Notes under the pieces: model-generated | Told to the model about the DNA's origin: nothing | The model's input: the letters and a program-made list of their open reading frames with translations, nothing else | Database searches by the model: none | Shown: positions 17,026 to 25,597 of the stretch, piece by piece | Numbering within the stretch: the first letter of the stretch is position 1 | How the letters are laid out: each line of letters starts with the position of its first letter | Position numbers and translations under genes: made by a program | Source: Aliarcobacter cryaerophilus ATCC 43158 | Lineage (GTDB): Bacteria; Campylobacterota; Campylobacteria; Campylobacterales; Arcobacteraceae | DNA length: 64,000 nucleotides | Reading direction: 5' to 3' | Assembly: GCF_003660105.1 (NCBI RefSeq) | Contig: NZ_CP032823.1 | Coordinates: 1,922,001-1,986,000, forward strand

Positions 17026-17041
17026 AATTCAAAGGATTAAG

Positions 17042-18706
17042 ATGAGAAATATAGTTAAAGTATTTGGTTTATCAATACTAAGTAGTGTTGCTCTTTTAGG
17101 AGCAACACCTATAATAAATAGTGGAAATATAGAAAAACAAATTCAAGCACCAAGAGATATACCAACTTTAAAAAAAGATGATATAAAAATTGAAGGTATA
17201 GAAAATGGTAGTTTAAAAAGTAGTGATAGTTCTAAAACAGTATTGATAAAAGATTTTACTTTTGCTGGAAATAGTGCTGTTTCTAGTGAAGAGTTAAAAC
17301 AGAGTTTAAAATCTTATATGGGAAAAGAGTTAAGCTTTAATCAAATACAAGAAGTATTAGCAGTTGTTACAAAAGTTTATAGAGATAAAGGCTACTTTGT
17401 AGCACGAGCATATTTGGGTAAACAAGATTTAGTTAAAAATGACAATATCCTTTTTATCTCAATAGTTGAAGGTAAATATGGAGAGATAAAACTAAATAAT
17501 AGCTCACTTGTAAATGATAACTCTTTGCAAACTATCTTAGATAATGCAAAATCAAATGGTATTATAAATATTAAAGATATAGAAAGAGCATTACTTTTAA
17601 TAAATGATAGAAATGGAGTAAAAGTATCTAACTCTGTAGTTGAAGCTGGTAAAGAGCTAGGAAGTAGTAATTTAAATATAGATACAACTTCTACAAAAAG
17701 AGTTGATGGATATATAGTAGCAGACAACTATGGAAGCAGATACACAGGTTATAATAGAGTTCAAGGTTTGATAAATATAAATAGTCCTTTTAATATAGGT
17801 GATAAAATCTCTATTTCTGGTTTAGTTTCAAATGGTGCTGATTTAAAAAATGGAAAGATAGCTTATGAACTGCCTTTAAACTCTTATGGTTTAAAATCTG
17901 ATTTTGCATATACTAGAACAAACTATAATCTAGTAGAAGAGTATAAATCATTAGATGCTAAAGGTAACTCAAATATATATGAAGCTGGATTATCTTATCC
18001 ACTTCTTAGATCTACAAATGAGAATTTATATTTAAAAGGTAAGTACTACCATAAAGATATGAATGATTTTATGAGTGGTGATAAATATGAAGATAAAACT
18101 ATAAACTCTTTTGTAACTTCTTTAGATTATGATAAAAATTACTCAATTCTTAATTTACCTGCTAGAGTGTTTGCAAACTTAAATCTAACAACTGGACACT
18201 TAAGCTCAAAAAATAACAATCCAAATAATGGAAACTATAATAAAGTAGATACGTATATATCAAATGATATATACTTTAATGAGATATTCTCACTAAATAC
18301 AAACCTAACAGCTCAAAAAGTATTAGGAAATAAAAACCTTGATGGAAGTGAAGATTTAAGCTTAGGTGGACCAAATGCAGTTAAACTATATCCATATAGT
18401 GAACAAAGTGGAGAAAATGGATATATAGCAAGCTTTGAACTATTTTCTAAACTTCCTAATATTGCTTCATATAATCATAAAGTAGGAGTATTTTATGATA
18501 TGGGAAATGTATATCAAGAGAAAAATCTTGATACAACATTTCAAAGAAAAACTCTACAAGATATTGGTTTGGGATACTATTCATCATTTGATGATTTCTT
18601 TTTAAGAACACAAATAGCTTGGAGTTTAAACTCAAAACCAATAAGTAGTGAATACACAAATCATAAAAACAGTAAGTTTTTAGTTCAAGCTGGATGGGTG
18701 TTTTAG
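17042..18706 (+). CDS. TpsB outer-membrane transporter (FhaC/HecB family)
   Basis: 554 residues from ATG 17042. An upstream in-frame ATG at 17015 lies inside the end of tpsA, but AAGGATTAAG sits just before 17042 and the signal peptide (MRNIVKVFGLSILSSVALLG) begins there. A POTRA domain covers about 50-135 (FTFAGNSAVSSEEL, then YRDKGYFVARAYL). The barrel region follows, with DGYIVADNYGSRYTG at about 222-236 and a closing LVQAGWVF. It recognises the TPS domain of TpsA and passes the exoprotein across the outer membrane. The gap to tpsA is 16 bases, so the two form one operon. A hairpin after its stop ends the unit. Confidence 0.92.
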   Translation: MRNIVKVFGLSILSSVALLGATPIINSGNIEKQIQAPRDIPTLKKDDIKIEGIENGSLKSSDSSKTVLIKDFTFAGNSAVSSEELKQSLKSYMGKELSFNQIQEVLAVVTKVYRDKGYFVARAYLGKQDLVKNDNILFISIVEGKYGEIKLNNSSLVNDNSLQTILDNAKSNGIINIKDIERALLLINDRNGVKVSNSVVEAGKELGSSNLNIDTTSTKRVDGYIVADNYGSRYTGYNRVQGLININSPFNIGDKISISGLVSNGADLKNGKIAYELPLNSYGLKSDFAYTRTNYNLVEEYKSLDAKGNSNIYEAGLSYPLLRSTNENLYLKGKYYHKDMNDFMSGDKYEDKTINSFVTSLDYDKNYSILNLPARVFANLNLTTGHLSSKNNNPNNGNYNKVDTYISNDIYFNEIFSLNTNLTAQKVLGNKNLDGSEDLSLGGPNAVKLYPYSEQSGENGYIASFELFSKLPNIASYNHKVGVFYDMGNVYQEKNLDTTFQRKTLQDIGLGYYSSFDDFFLRTQIAWSLNSKPISSEYTNHKNSKFLVQAGWVF

Positions 18707-18710
18707 AGAT

Positions 18711-18736
18711 TAAAATGGGGTTTAAATCCCATTTTT
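18711..18736. terminator. Bidirectional terminator between tpsB and the MDR oxidoreductase
   Basis: An 8-bp stem AAAATGGG (18712-18719) pairs with CCCATTTT (18728-18735), with A- and T-rich flanks on the two sides. It lies between convergent genes and touches the oxidoreductase stop at 18735. Confidence 0.65.
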
Positions 18737-19721
18737 AACTTTCTATTCTAACCAAATATCTTCCAACAGCAGTTCCATTTAGAAGTTTTTCATAAGCATA
18801 TTTTATACCATCTAAGCTTATTTCATTTGTAATTTCATTTAGGTTTTTAACGCTATATTTACTTGCTAATTTTTCCCAAGCATCTTGTTTTTTATCCAAA
18901 CTACACTCAACACTATCAATTCCTATTAATCTTACACCTCTTAGAATAAATGGAAAAATATTTGTATTTAAACTACTTGAAGCTGTAAGTCCACAGCAAG
19001 TAACAACTCCATCATAATTTGTCTGTTTTAAAGCTATTGATAAAATATCTCCACCTGTTGTGTCAATTACTCCTGCAAATCTTGGTTTCAAAAAAGCTTT
19101 TGAGCTATCTTTTAAAAATTCCTCTCTTAAAACTACTTCACTTGCACCAATATTTTTCAAGAAATCTATCTTTTTTTCTTTTCCAGAAAGAGCAACAACA
19201 TTAAAACCTAATTTACTCAAAATTGCAACCGCCAAAGAACCAACTCCACCTGTTGCACCAGTAACCAAAATATCACCACTTTCTTGTGTTATTTTGTTAT
19301 TTATTAACTCATTTATACTTAGTGCTGCAGTAAGTCCTGCTGTTCCATAAATCATAGCCTCTTTTTCGCTTAAAGCGCTAGGAATAGATACAAGCCAAGA
19401 AGCTGGAACTTTTACAAACTGTGAGTGTCCACCATTTGTATTCATACCCAAATCATATCCAGTAACAATAACTTTTTGCCCTACTTTAAAGATATTTGAT
19501 TTTGTCTCAACAATCTCTCCTGCAACATCAACACCTGTAATATGTGGAAAAACTCTAGTAACTCCAGGATTTCCAACTGAACTAAGAGCATCTTTATAGT
19601 TTAAAGATGAGTATGTAGCTTTTATAATAACTTCATTTTCACCACAAATTGGTTTTTCAACATCTTTTACACTAGAAATAATTTCATCATTATGATTCTT
19701 TTCAACTACAAAAGCTTTCAT
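18735..19721 (-). CDS. MDR-superfamily quinone oxidoreductase, YhdH/AcuI type
   Basis: A 328-residue zinc-independent medium-chain dehydrogenase. The GroES-like N-terminal half has SSLNYKDALSSVGNPGVTR and GVDVAGEIVE, as in YhdH/YhfP and the acryloyl-CoA reductase AcuI. The NADPH-binding motif VTGATGGVGSLAVAIL lies at about 148-163. The usual structural zinc cysteines are absent, as expected for the subgroup. The physiological substrate is unknown. gpsA is upstream on the same strand with an 8-base gap, so it may be the last gene of the gatB-gpsA cluster. Confidence 0.85.
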   Translation of the reverse strand: MKAFVVEKNHNDEIISSVKDVEKPICGENEVIIKATYSSLNYKDALSSVGNPGVTRVFPHITGVDVAGEIVETKSNIFKVGQKVIVTGYDLGMNTNGGHSQFVKVPASWLVSIPSALSEKEAMIYGTAGLTAALSINELINNKITQESGDILVTGATGGVGSLAVAILSKLGFNVVALSGKEKKIDFLKNIGASEVVLREEFLKDSSKAFLKPRFAGVIDTTGGDILSIALKQTNYDGVVTCCGLTASSSLNTNIFPFILRGVRLIGIDSVECSLDKKQDAWEKLASKYSVKNLNEITNEISLDGIKYAYEKLLNGTAVGRYLVRIES

Positions 19722-19729
19722 TTTCTTCC

Positions 19730-20626
19730 TTAATTTTTAAGTAAATCTTTTAAACTATCTTTAGGATTTTTACCATTTAGTATGAGTTTTACCTCATTTG
19801 CTATTGGTGTGTAGATTTTATATTTTTTTGAGAGTTTATCAATTGCATCAGCAGTTTTCACACCTTCTGCAACTTCACCTAACTCATCTAAAATATCTTT
19901 CAAACTCTTATTTTTTGCTAGTCCTAAACCAACTCTAAAATTTCTACTCATTGTAGAATTTGCAGTCAAAAATAGATCACCAGCTCCACTAAGCCCCAAA
20001 AAAGTCATCTTTTTTGCTCCAAAGTGTTTTCCAAATCTTTGCATCTCTACTAAACCTCTTGAAATAAGTGATGCTTGTGCATTTTTTCCAAGATTTAATC
20101 CTTCACAAATTCCACTTGCTATTGCCAAAACATTTTTATAAGCTCCTGCTATTTCAGCTCCAATAACATCTGAACTATAATATGTTTTTATAAAATTTGG
20201 GAAAAATTTACTAAACTCTTCATATATTTTTTTTGATTTTGAGTTTATTACTATTGCGCAAGGTAAACCTTTTATAACCTCAGCAGCAAATGAAGGTCCA
20301 GAGATGAATCCAATATTTTTATTTGGTACAAATGATGAATAAATCTCATTTAAAAACTCTCCACTACTTGCTTCAATTCCTTTTGAAGCAACAAGAATTT
20401 TTTGACCTTTAAAAATAAAATTCTCTTTTAACCAAGTTTTTATCTCTTGTGCTGGAATTGCAATAATTAAATATTCGCAAGATAGTGCAAAATCTAAAGG
20501 TACAAAATTTTTTATATCTCTTTTTGTTCTTGAAGTTATAAAACACTCTTGTTTTGAATTTAGTGCAAAATGAAGAGCTTGTCCCCATTTTCCAGCACCA
20601 ATTACCGCGATTTTGCCATTTTTCAT
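19730..20626 (-). CDS. gpsA: Glycerol-3-phosphate dehydrogenase [NAD(P)+]
   Basis: 298 residues. It reduces dihydroxyacetone phosphate to sn-glycerol 3-phosphate for phospholipid synthesis. The N-terminal Rossmann motif is GAGKWGQAL at about 10-18. VASKGIE and SGPSFAAEV occur in the usual order. The helical C-terminal domain has AGAYKNVLAIASG and LSGAGDLFLT, which carry the catalytic lysine region. The start ATG shares one base with the gatB stop, so translation is coupled. Confidence 0.95.
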   Translation of the reverse strand: MKNGKIAVIGAGKWGQALHFALNSKQECFITSRTKRDIKNFVPLDFALSCEYLIIAIPAQEIKTWLKENFIFKGQKILVASKGIEASSGEFLNEIYSSFVPNKNIGFISGPSFAAEVIKGLPCAIVINSKSKKIYEEFSKFFPNFIKTYYSSDVIGAEIAGAYKNVLAIASGICEGLNLGKNAQASLISRGLVEMQRFGKHFGAKKMTFLGLSGAGDLFLTANSTMSRNFRVGLGLAKNKSLKDILDELGEVAEGVKTADAIDKLSKKYKIYTPIANEVKLILNGKNPKDSLKDLLKN

Positions 20627-22065
20627 TATTTGCTTAATCTCTCTTTTATTAGCTCATTTAGCTTCTGTGGATTTGCACTTCCTTTTGATGCTTTCATAGT
20701 TTGTCCTACAAAAAATGCAAACATTTTCTCTTTTCCAGCTTTATATTCTGCTACTTTATCAGCATTTGTAGCTAAAATTTCATCAATAATTGCAAATAGT
20801 GCTCCATCATCTGAAACTTGTTTAAGTCCTAATTTAAGAATTGTTCCATCAACATCTTTTGAAGAGTTTGCAATTAAATCATCCAAAACCTCTTTTGCAG
20901 CTTTTCCAGAGATTGTATTATCTTCAATTCTTTTTACAATTGTAGCTAGTGTTTTTGCATCTATTGGCGACTCTTCAATAGTAACACCCTCTTTTAATCT
21001 TCCTTGCAGCTCAACAGTTAGCCAAGTTGTAGCATTTTTAGCACTAACTCCATCTTTCATCATATCGTCAAAATAGTTTGCCATCTCTAAAGATGAAGTT
21101 ATAACAGAAGCATCATACTCTTTTAGTCCATACTCTTTTACAAATCTAGCTTTTTTCTCATCTGGAAGCTCTGGAATTTTTGAATACTCTTTTAGCATTT
21201 CATCACTAATAATTAAAGGAAGCAAATCTGGATCTGGAAAATATCTATAATCAGCTGCATCTTCTTTTCCTCTCATACTTCTTGTCTCTCCAGTAGTTGT
21301 ATCAAAAAGTCTAGTCTCTTGTACAATTTCAGTAGAATGAACACCATCTTCCCAAGCTTCAATATGTCTATTTACCTCATAAGCAATAGCTTTTTCAATA
21401 AATCTAAAAGAGTTCATATTTTTAATTTCACATCTAGTGTAAAAATTTGTATCACCTTTTGGTCTTATAGATACATTAACATCGCATCTAAAACTTCCCT
21501 CTTGCATATTTGCATCACTAATTCCCAAGTATCTTACAATTGAGTGAAGTTTTTTAAGATATAAAATAGCCTCTTCCGCACTTCTCATATCAGGTTCTGA
21601 AACAATCTCAAGAAGTGGAGTTCCAGCACGATTTAAATCAACTTGTGAATGGTTACCACTATGGATATTTTTTCCAGCATCATTTTCTAAATGAGCTCTT
21701 GTAACTCCAATAGTCTTTTGGCTTCCATCTGGAAAATCAATAGTTAATTCCCCCAATCCAACAACAGGTGTACTTAATTGAGATATTTGATAACCAGTTG
21801 GTAAATCAGGATAGAAGTAGTTTTTTCTATCAAAAACTGATACTTGATTTATTTCTGATTTTAGTGCCGTTCCAAGCATAATAGCTTTATGAACTGCCTC
21901 TTTATTTAAAACAGGCAGTCCTCCTGGAAGTGCTAGACAAGTTGGACAAGTGTTACTATTTGCTTGTTCTCCAAAACTTGTTGCACAAGAACAAAATAGT
22001 TTACTTTTTGTATTTAATTGTGCATGAACTTCTAAACCTATTACTATTTCAAACATACTTGACAT
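20626..22065 (-). CDS. gatB: Aspartyl/glutamyl-tRNA(Asn/Gln) amidotransferase subunit B
   Basis: A 479-residue subunit of GatCAB. GatCAB amidates Glu-tRNA(Gln) and Asp-tRNA(Asn) in organisms lacking the matching synthetases. The opening [20 protein letters not shown] and the zinc-type cysteines in [11 protein letters not shown] (about 37-47) are family hallmarks. [17 protein letters not shown] and [10 protein letters not shown] are also present. A GatB/YqeY tail domain follows from about 330. gatA and gatC are not in the window. Confidence 0.96.
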   Translation of the reverse strand: MSSMFEIVIGLEVHAQLNTKSKLFCSCATSFGEQANSNTCPTCLALPGGLPVLNKEAVHKAIMLGTALKSEINQVSVFDRKNYFYPDLPTGYQISQLSTPVVGLGELTIDFPDGSQKTIGVTRAHLENDAGKNIHSGNHSQVDLNRAGTPLLEIVSEPDMRSAEEAILYLKKLHSIVRYLGISDANMQEGSFRCDVNVSIRPKGDTNFYTRCEIKNMNSFRFIEKAIAYEVNRHIEAWEDGVHSTEIVQETRLFDTTTGETRSMRGKEDAADYRYFPDPDLLPLIISDEMLKEYSKIPELPDEKKARFVKEYGLKEYDASVITSSLEMANYFDDMMKDGVSAKNATTWLTVELQGRLKEGVTIEESPIDAKTLATIVKRIEDNTISGKAAKEVLDDLIANSSKDVDGTILKLGLKQVSDDGALFAIIDEILATNADKVAEYKAGKEKMFAFFVGQTMKASKGSANPQKLNELIKERLSK

Positions 22066-22076
22066 ATTTTAAATCC

Positions 22077-22904
22077 TTATCTTAATACTTTTATATCTGC
22101 TTTTACTTTTTGTTTTTCAAAATGATCTTTCAAAAATGTCTGTTCTCTTTGCTCCATAATATCATTAAAAACTCTAGGTTTTGCAGCTTCAAAAGGAATT
22201 GCAACTTTTCCTTCTGCTTGTTTTAAAAATAGAGTTACATACTGTTTATCTGCTGTAAATATTGGAGTAAATGTATTTGGTTTTGTACCATTTAGAATAT
22301 ATTGTAGTTGAGCATGAATTTTATTACTCTCTAATTTTAATGGCATTTTTGTAACTTCACCTGAAGCTACTTTTGATGGGTTTTGAATTGTATCAACAAG
22401 TGCATTTCTATTTGTAGAACTATATTGAACAACATCAAAATATTTTGAAGTTAAATATTTGTTTATATTTTTTTCATAATATAATTGCATATCTTCATCA
22501 TTTGCAATTGCCAATTGCCCACGAACCAAACTAGTAATAAGTTTTTGTCTAATTACAGCATTTTTTGCCTCATTTTCAAAAACTTCATAATTTGGATACT
22601 CTTGTTTTACTATTGATTTAAATGCATATACATCCATTCCATTTGAGTTTGCAAGTTTTTCAATATACTCATTTGTTTCAAAAATATCAGCAGTGATATT
22701 GTTTTTCTTAACTAGTTGATCGTATAAAACTTTATCAATTAAGTAACTAACTGCTTCATTTTTAGAGATTTTATTTACAGACATTGTTTTTTCAATATCA
22801 TATTGTGTTATTGGTTCATCATTAACAGTTATTGCTATACCGTTTATTGTTGAAGCATATGTTAAGCTTGAGCCTAAAACTAAAGCTAGTAGAAATTTGT
22901 GCAT
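22077..22904 (-). CDS. SurA-like periplasmic chaperone / peptidyl-prolyl isomerase
   Basis: 275 residues with a signal peptide (about 1-18, ending LTYAS). The N-terminal core (INGIAITVNDEPITQYDIE, about 20-38) is the SurA-type chaperone start. A parvulin-like portion around residues 140-235 is poorly conserved. Such proteins escort outer-membrane proteins through the periplasm. Because the isomerase motif is weak, chaperone activity is more certain than isomerase activity. It lies 11 bases upstream of gatB on the same strand. Confidence 0.72.
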   Translation of the reverse strand: MHKFLLALVLGSSLTYASTINGIAITVNDEPITQYDIEKTMSVNKISKNEAVSYLIDKVLYDQLVKKNNITADIFETNEYIEKLANSNGMDVYAFKSIVKQEYPNYEVFENEAKNAVIRQKLITSLVRGQLAIANDEDMQLYYEKNINKYLTSKYFDVVQYSSTNRNALVDTIQNPSKVASGEVTKMPLKLESNKIHAQLQYILNGTKPNTFTPIFTADKQYVTLFLKQAEGKVAIPFEAAKPRVFNDIMEQREQTFLKDHFEKQKVKADIKVLR

Positions 22905-22957
22905 TTTGGGAATCCTTTCTTTGATAAAAGGGATATTTTATCGAAATTCCCTTAAAT

Positions 22958-23392
22958 TTATAAAATTTGCTCTATAACAACACCATTATCTTTTAAAAAT
23001 TTTGAGATAATTTGAGAATTCGTATGTTCGTAAGATTTTTCATATACTATTCTTTTTATTCCACTTGCTATTAAATTTTTTGAGCATTCACTACAAGGCT
23101 CTAATGTAACATAAATTGTAGCACCTTCTATACTAATACCTTTTCTTGCAGCCCAAATAATAGCATTCATCTCTGCATGAATTTCATAAGTTTTTGACCA
23201 TTCGTGGTGATCTTTTGTATATTGTCCATCCCAATAATCACTACAATTTTGATAACCAGCTGGTGTTCCATTGTATCCAGTTGATAGAATTCTTCCATCT
23301 TTTACTATAACAGCACCTACTTGTTTTGATACACATTTAGAAGCAAAAGATAGCTCTTTTGCAATATTTAAAAAGTTTTTATCACTAATCAT
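22958..23392 (-). CDS. dCMP deaminase (ComEB/deoxycytidylate deaminase family)
   Basis: 144 residues of the zinc-dependent cytidine deaminase fold. The zinc site is formed by HAEMNAI (H72, E74 as proton shuttle) and PCSEC at about 98-102. VGAVIVKDGRILSTGYNGTP and CSDYWDGQY mark the dCMP-deaminase branch. It would turn dCMP into dUMP for thymidylate synthesis. It is the first gene of the minus-strand cluster and diverges from accB over 138 bases. Confidence 0.9.
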   Translation of the reverse strand: MISDKNFLNIAKELSFASKCVSKQVGAVIVKDGRILSTGYNGTPAGYQNCSDYWDGQYTKDHHEWSKTYEIHAEMNAIIWAARKGISIEGATIYVTLEPCSECSKNLIASGIKRIVYEKSYEHTNSQIISKFLKDNGVVIEQIL

Positions 23393-23414
23393 ATTTTCAC
23401 CTAATTTTTTTGAG

Positions 23415-23420
23415 ATTATA
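23415..23420 (-). promoter_or_regulatory. Candidate -10 element for the dCMP deaminase gene
   Basis: On the minus strand TATAAT lies 22 bases upstream of the dCMP deaminase ATG, in TTGTTATAATCTC. No clear -35 is present. The divergent region also has a plus-strand TATAAT at 23434-23439 and a GATATTATC before accB; which one drives accB is not clear. Confidence 0.4.
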
Positions 23421-23530
23421 ACAAATTTTGATTTATAATCTTAAAAAAAGCTTATTTTTATGCCTAAAAATATAAAAATTAGAAATTTTTTGATATTATC
23501 ATAGAAATTTTTATAAAAAAAAGGCTAAAT

Positions 23531-24016
23531 ATGGATTTTAAAGATATAAAAGAGTTAATTAGAGTTTTCGATAAAAGTGAACTTAATAAACTAAGAGTTA
23601 AAGAAGGAGAATTTGAAATCTCTATGCAAAGAGGTTTTGAAGGAGGAGTTACTACAGTTTCTGCTTCTCCAATGGTTCAAACTGTTGCTTCTGTTACTCA
23701 AAATGCTTCTACATCTTCATCTGTTTTATCTACTACTGCTGTTTCAAATGAAGCAACAAAAGAGAGTTCAGCAAGTGGTATAGCAATAAATGCACCAATG
23801 GTAGGAACTTATTACTCTTCTCCATCTCCTGATTCTCCATCTTTTTGTGGAATTGGTGATATTGTTAGAAAAGGACAAACTCTATGTATTTTAGAGGCTA
23901 TGAAAATTATGAATGAGGTTGAAGCTGAATTTGATTGTAAAATTCTTGATATTTTAGTTCAAAATGGGGAACCAGTTGAATATGATATGCCAATATTTAT
24001 AGTTGAAAAAGTTTAA
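23531..24016 (+). CDS. accB: Biotin carboxyl carrier protein of acetyl-CoA carboxylase
   Basis: 161 residues. It carries the carboxybiotin arm between biotin carboxylase and carboxyltransferase in fatty-acid synthesis. The biotinyl domain covers about 84-160, with K125 in EAMKIMNEV as the biotinylated lysine. An Ala/Ser/Thr-rich linker precedes it at about 42-82. The N-terminal 35 residues form the usual assembly segment. accC follows after nine bases. Confidence 0.96.
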   Translation: MDFKDIKELIRVFDKSELNKLRVKEGEFEISMQRGFEGGVTTVSASPMVQTVASVTQNASTSSSVLSTTAVSNEATKESSASGIAINAPMVGTYYSSPSPDSPSFCGIGDIVRKGQTLCILEAMKIMNEVEAEFDCKILDILVQNGEPVEYDMPIFIVEKV

Positions 24017-24025
24017 GAGTAACTT

Positions 24026-25378
24026 ATGGCAGAAATAAAAAAGATTTTAATAGCAAATAGAGGTGAGATAGTTCAAAGAGCTATTAGAACTATAAAAGAG
24101 ATGGGGAAAAAATCTGTTGCTGTTTATAGTGCTGGTGATAAAAATGCTTCATATTTAAAACATGCTGATGAAGCTGTTTGTATTGGTGGAGCCAAATCAA
24201 GTGAATCATACTTAAATATTCCAGCTTTAATAACAGCAGCTGAAATGACAGGTTGTGATGCAATTTTTCCTGGATATGGATTTTTATCTGAAAATCAAGA
24301 TTTTGTAGAAATTTGTAAACTTCATAATATTAAATTTATTGGTCCATCATCTGAAGTAATGGAAAAAATGGCTGATAAATCAAAAGCAAAAGAAGAGATG
24401 GTAAAAGCAGGAGTTCCTGTTGTTCCAGGAAGTAAAGGTGCTGTGCGAACTCTAGATGAAGGTAAAAAAATAGCAAGAGAAATTGGTTACCCAATTATGG
24501 CAAAAGCATCTGCTGGTGGTGGAGGAAGAGGTATGAGGTTAATCAAAGAGGAAAAAGACTTTGATTCACAATATCTTGCAGCTTCAAGTGAAGCACTAGC
24601 AGCTTTTGGTGATGGAACTATGTATCTTGAGAGATTTATAAATAATCCTAGACATATTGAAGTTCAAGTTATTGGAGATAGTCATGGAAATGCTATTCAT
24701 ATAGGAGAGCGAGATTGCTCACTTCAAAGAAGACATCAAAAAGTAATAGAAGAGTCACCTGCAATTTTACTAAATGAAGAGACAAGACAAAAACTTCTTG
24801 ATGTTGCAGTAAAAGCTACAAAATACTTAAAATATGAAGGTGCTGGAACTTTTGAATTTTTAGCAGATGATAAACAAAATATTTACTTCATGGAGATGAA
24901 TACAAGACTTCAAGTGGAGCATCCAGTTTCAGAGATGGTATCAGGACTAGATATTGTTGAGTGGATGATAAAAGTAGCTCAAGGTGAAGAACTACCATCA
25001 CAAGATAGTATTAGATTTAAAGGTCATGCAATAGAGTGTAGAATTACAGCTGAAGATCCAAATACATTTTTACCATGCCCTGGAAAAATAACTCAATGGA
25101 TGGTTCCAGGTGGAAGAAATGTAAGAGTTGATTCACATATCTATACAAATTATATAGTTCCTCCATACTATGATTCAATGATTGGAAAACTAATTGTTTG
25201 GGGAAGAGATAGAGAAAAAGCTATTAATATAATGAAAAGAGCTTTAAGCGAATTTGAAGTAGAAGGAATTAAAACAAATATTCCATTTCACAAGAAAATG
25301 ATGCAAAACAAAGATTTCATAAGCAATAACTACGATACAAAATACCTTGAAAACTACAAAGGTCTTGATAGTATCTAA
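24026..25378 (+). CDS. accC: Biotin carboxylase subunit of acetyl-CoA carboxylase
   Basis: 450 residues. It uses ATP and bicarbonate to carboxylate biotin on AccB. The ATP-grasp features are the glycine-rich loop KASAGGGGRGMRL (about 159-171), the EERDCS-type IGERDCSLQRRHQK stretch and EMNTRLQVEHPVSE (about 288-301). Length and motifs are standard. A strong hairpin after the stop ends the accBC operon. The carboxyltransferase genes are elsewhere. Confidence 0.96.
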   Translation: MAEIKKILIANRGEIVQRAIRTIKEMGKKSVAVYSAGDKNASYLKHADEAVCIGGAKSSESYLNIPALITAAEMTGCDAIFPGYGFLSENQDFVEICKLHNIKFIGPSSEVMEKMADKSKAKEEMVKAGVPVVPGSKGAVRTLDEGKKIAREIGYPIMAKASAGGGGRGMRLIKEEKDFDSQYLAASSEALAAFGDGTMYLERFINNPRHIEVQVIGDSHGNAIHIGERDCSLQRRHQKVIEESPAILLNEETRQKLLDVAVKATKYLKYEGAGTFEFLADDKQNIYFMEMNTRLQVEHPVSEMVSGLDIVEWMIKVAQGEELPSQDSIRFKGHAIECRITAEDPNTFLPCPGKITQWMVPGGRNVRVDSHIYTNYIVPPYYDSMIGKLIVWGRDREKAINIMKRALSEFEVEGIKTNIPFHKKMMQNKDFISNNYDTKYLENYKGLDSI

Positions 25379-25380
25379 AA

Positions 25381-25437
25381 ATTTAGGCTTTTAAGAAAGA
25401 GAACTCTTTCTTAAAGCTAAATTTAATTCTTTTTTAG
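25381..25437 (+). terminator. Terminator of accBC
   Basis: A perfect 11-bp stem, TTAAGAAAGAG (25391-25401) with CTCTTTCTTAA (25404-25414), extends outwards with small bulges to ATTTAGGCT/AGCTAAAT. It is followed by a T-rich run ending TTCTTTTTTAG. Confidence 0.8.
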
Positions 25438-25597
25438 ATAAAATCCGCAGATTTATACACATTTATATGCCTATCTTTTTTTAAGATTTAGTAATTTTAT
25501 ACTAAAAACTTACGTATTTTTTATATTTGATTATCCATTATAGGAAGGTTTTTTAATATAAGAGTGTATATTCACAATATATACTTAAGGATAAAAA
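25438..25597 (+). promoter_or_regulatory. Leader region of the DEAD-box helicase gene
   Basis: A 160-base non-coding stretch between the accBC terminator and the helicase GTG. A TTATAG-like -10 may lie at about 25538-25543. A 6-bp hairpin (GTATAT 25566-25571 with ATATAC 25579-25584) sits directly before the ribosome-binding AAGG at 25587. A structured leader would fit control of an RNA helicase, but there is no direct proof. Confidence 0.35.

Noticed and set aside
17015-17041. Longer TpsB start at 17015
   Set aside because: It would put nine residues before a clean signal peptide. AAGGATTAAG points to ATG 17042.
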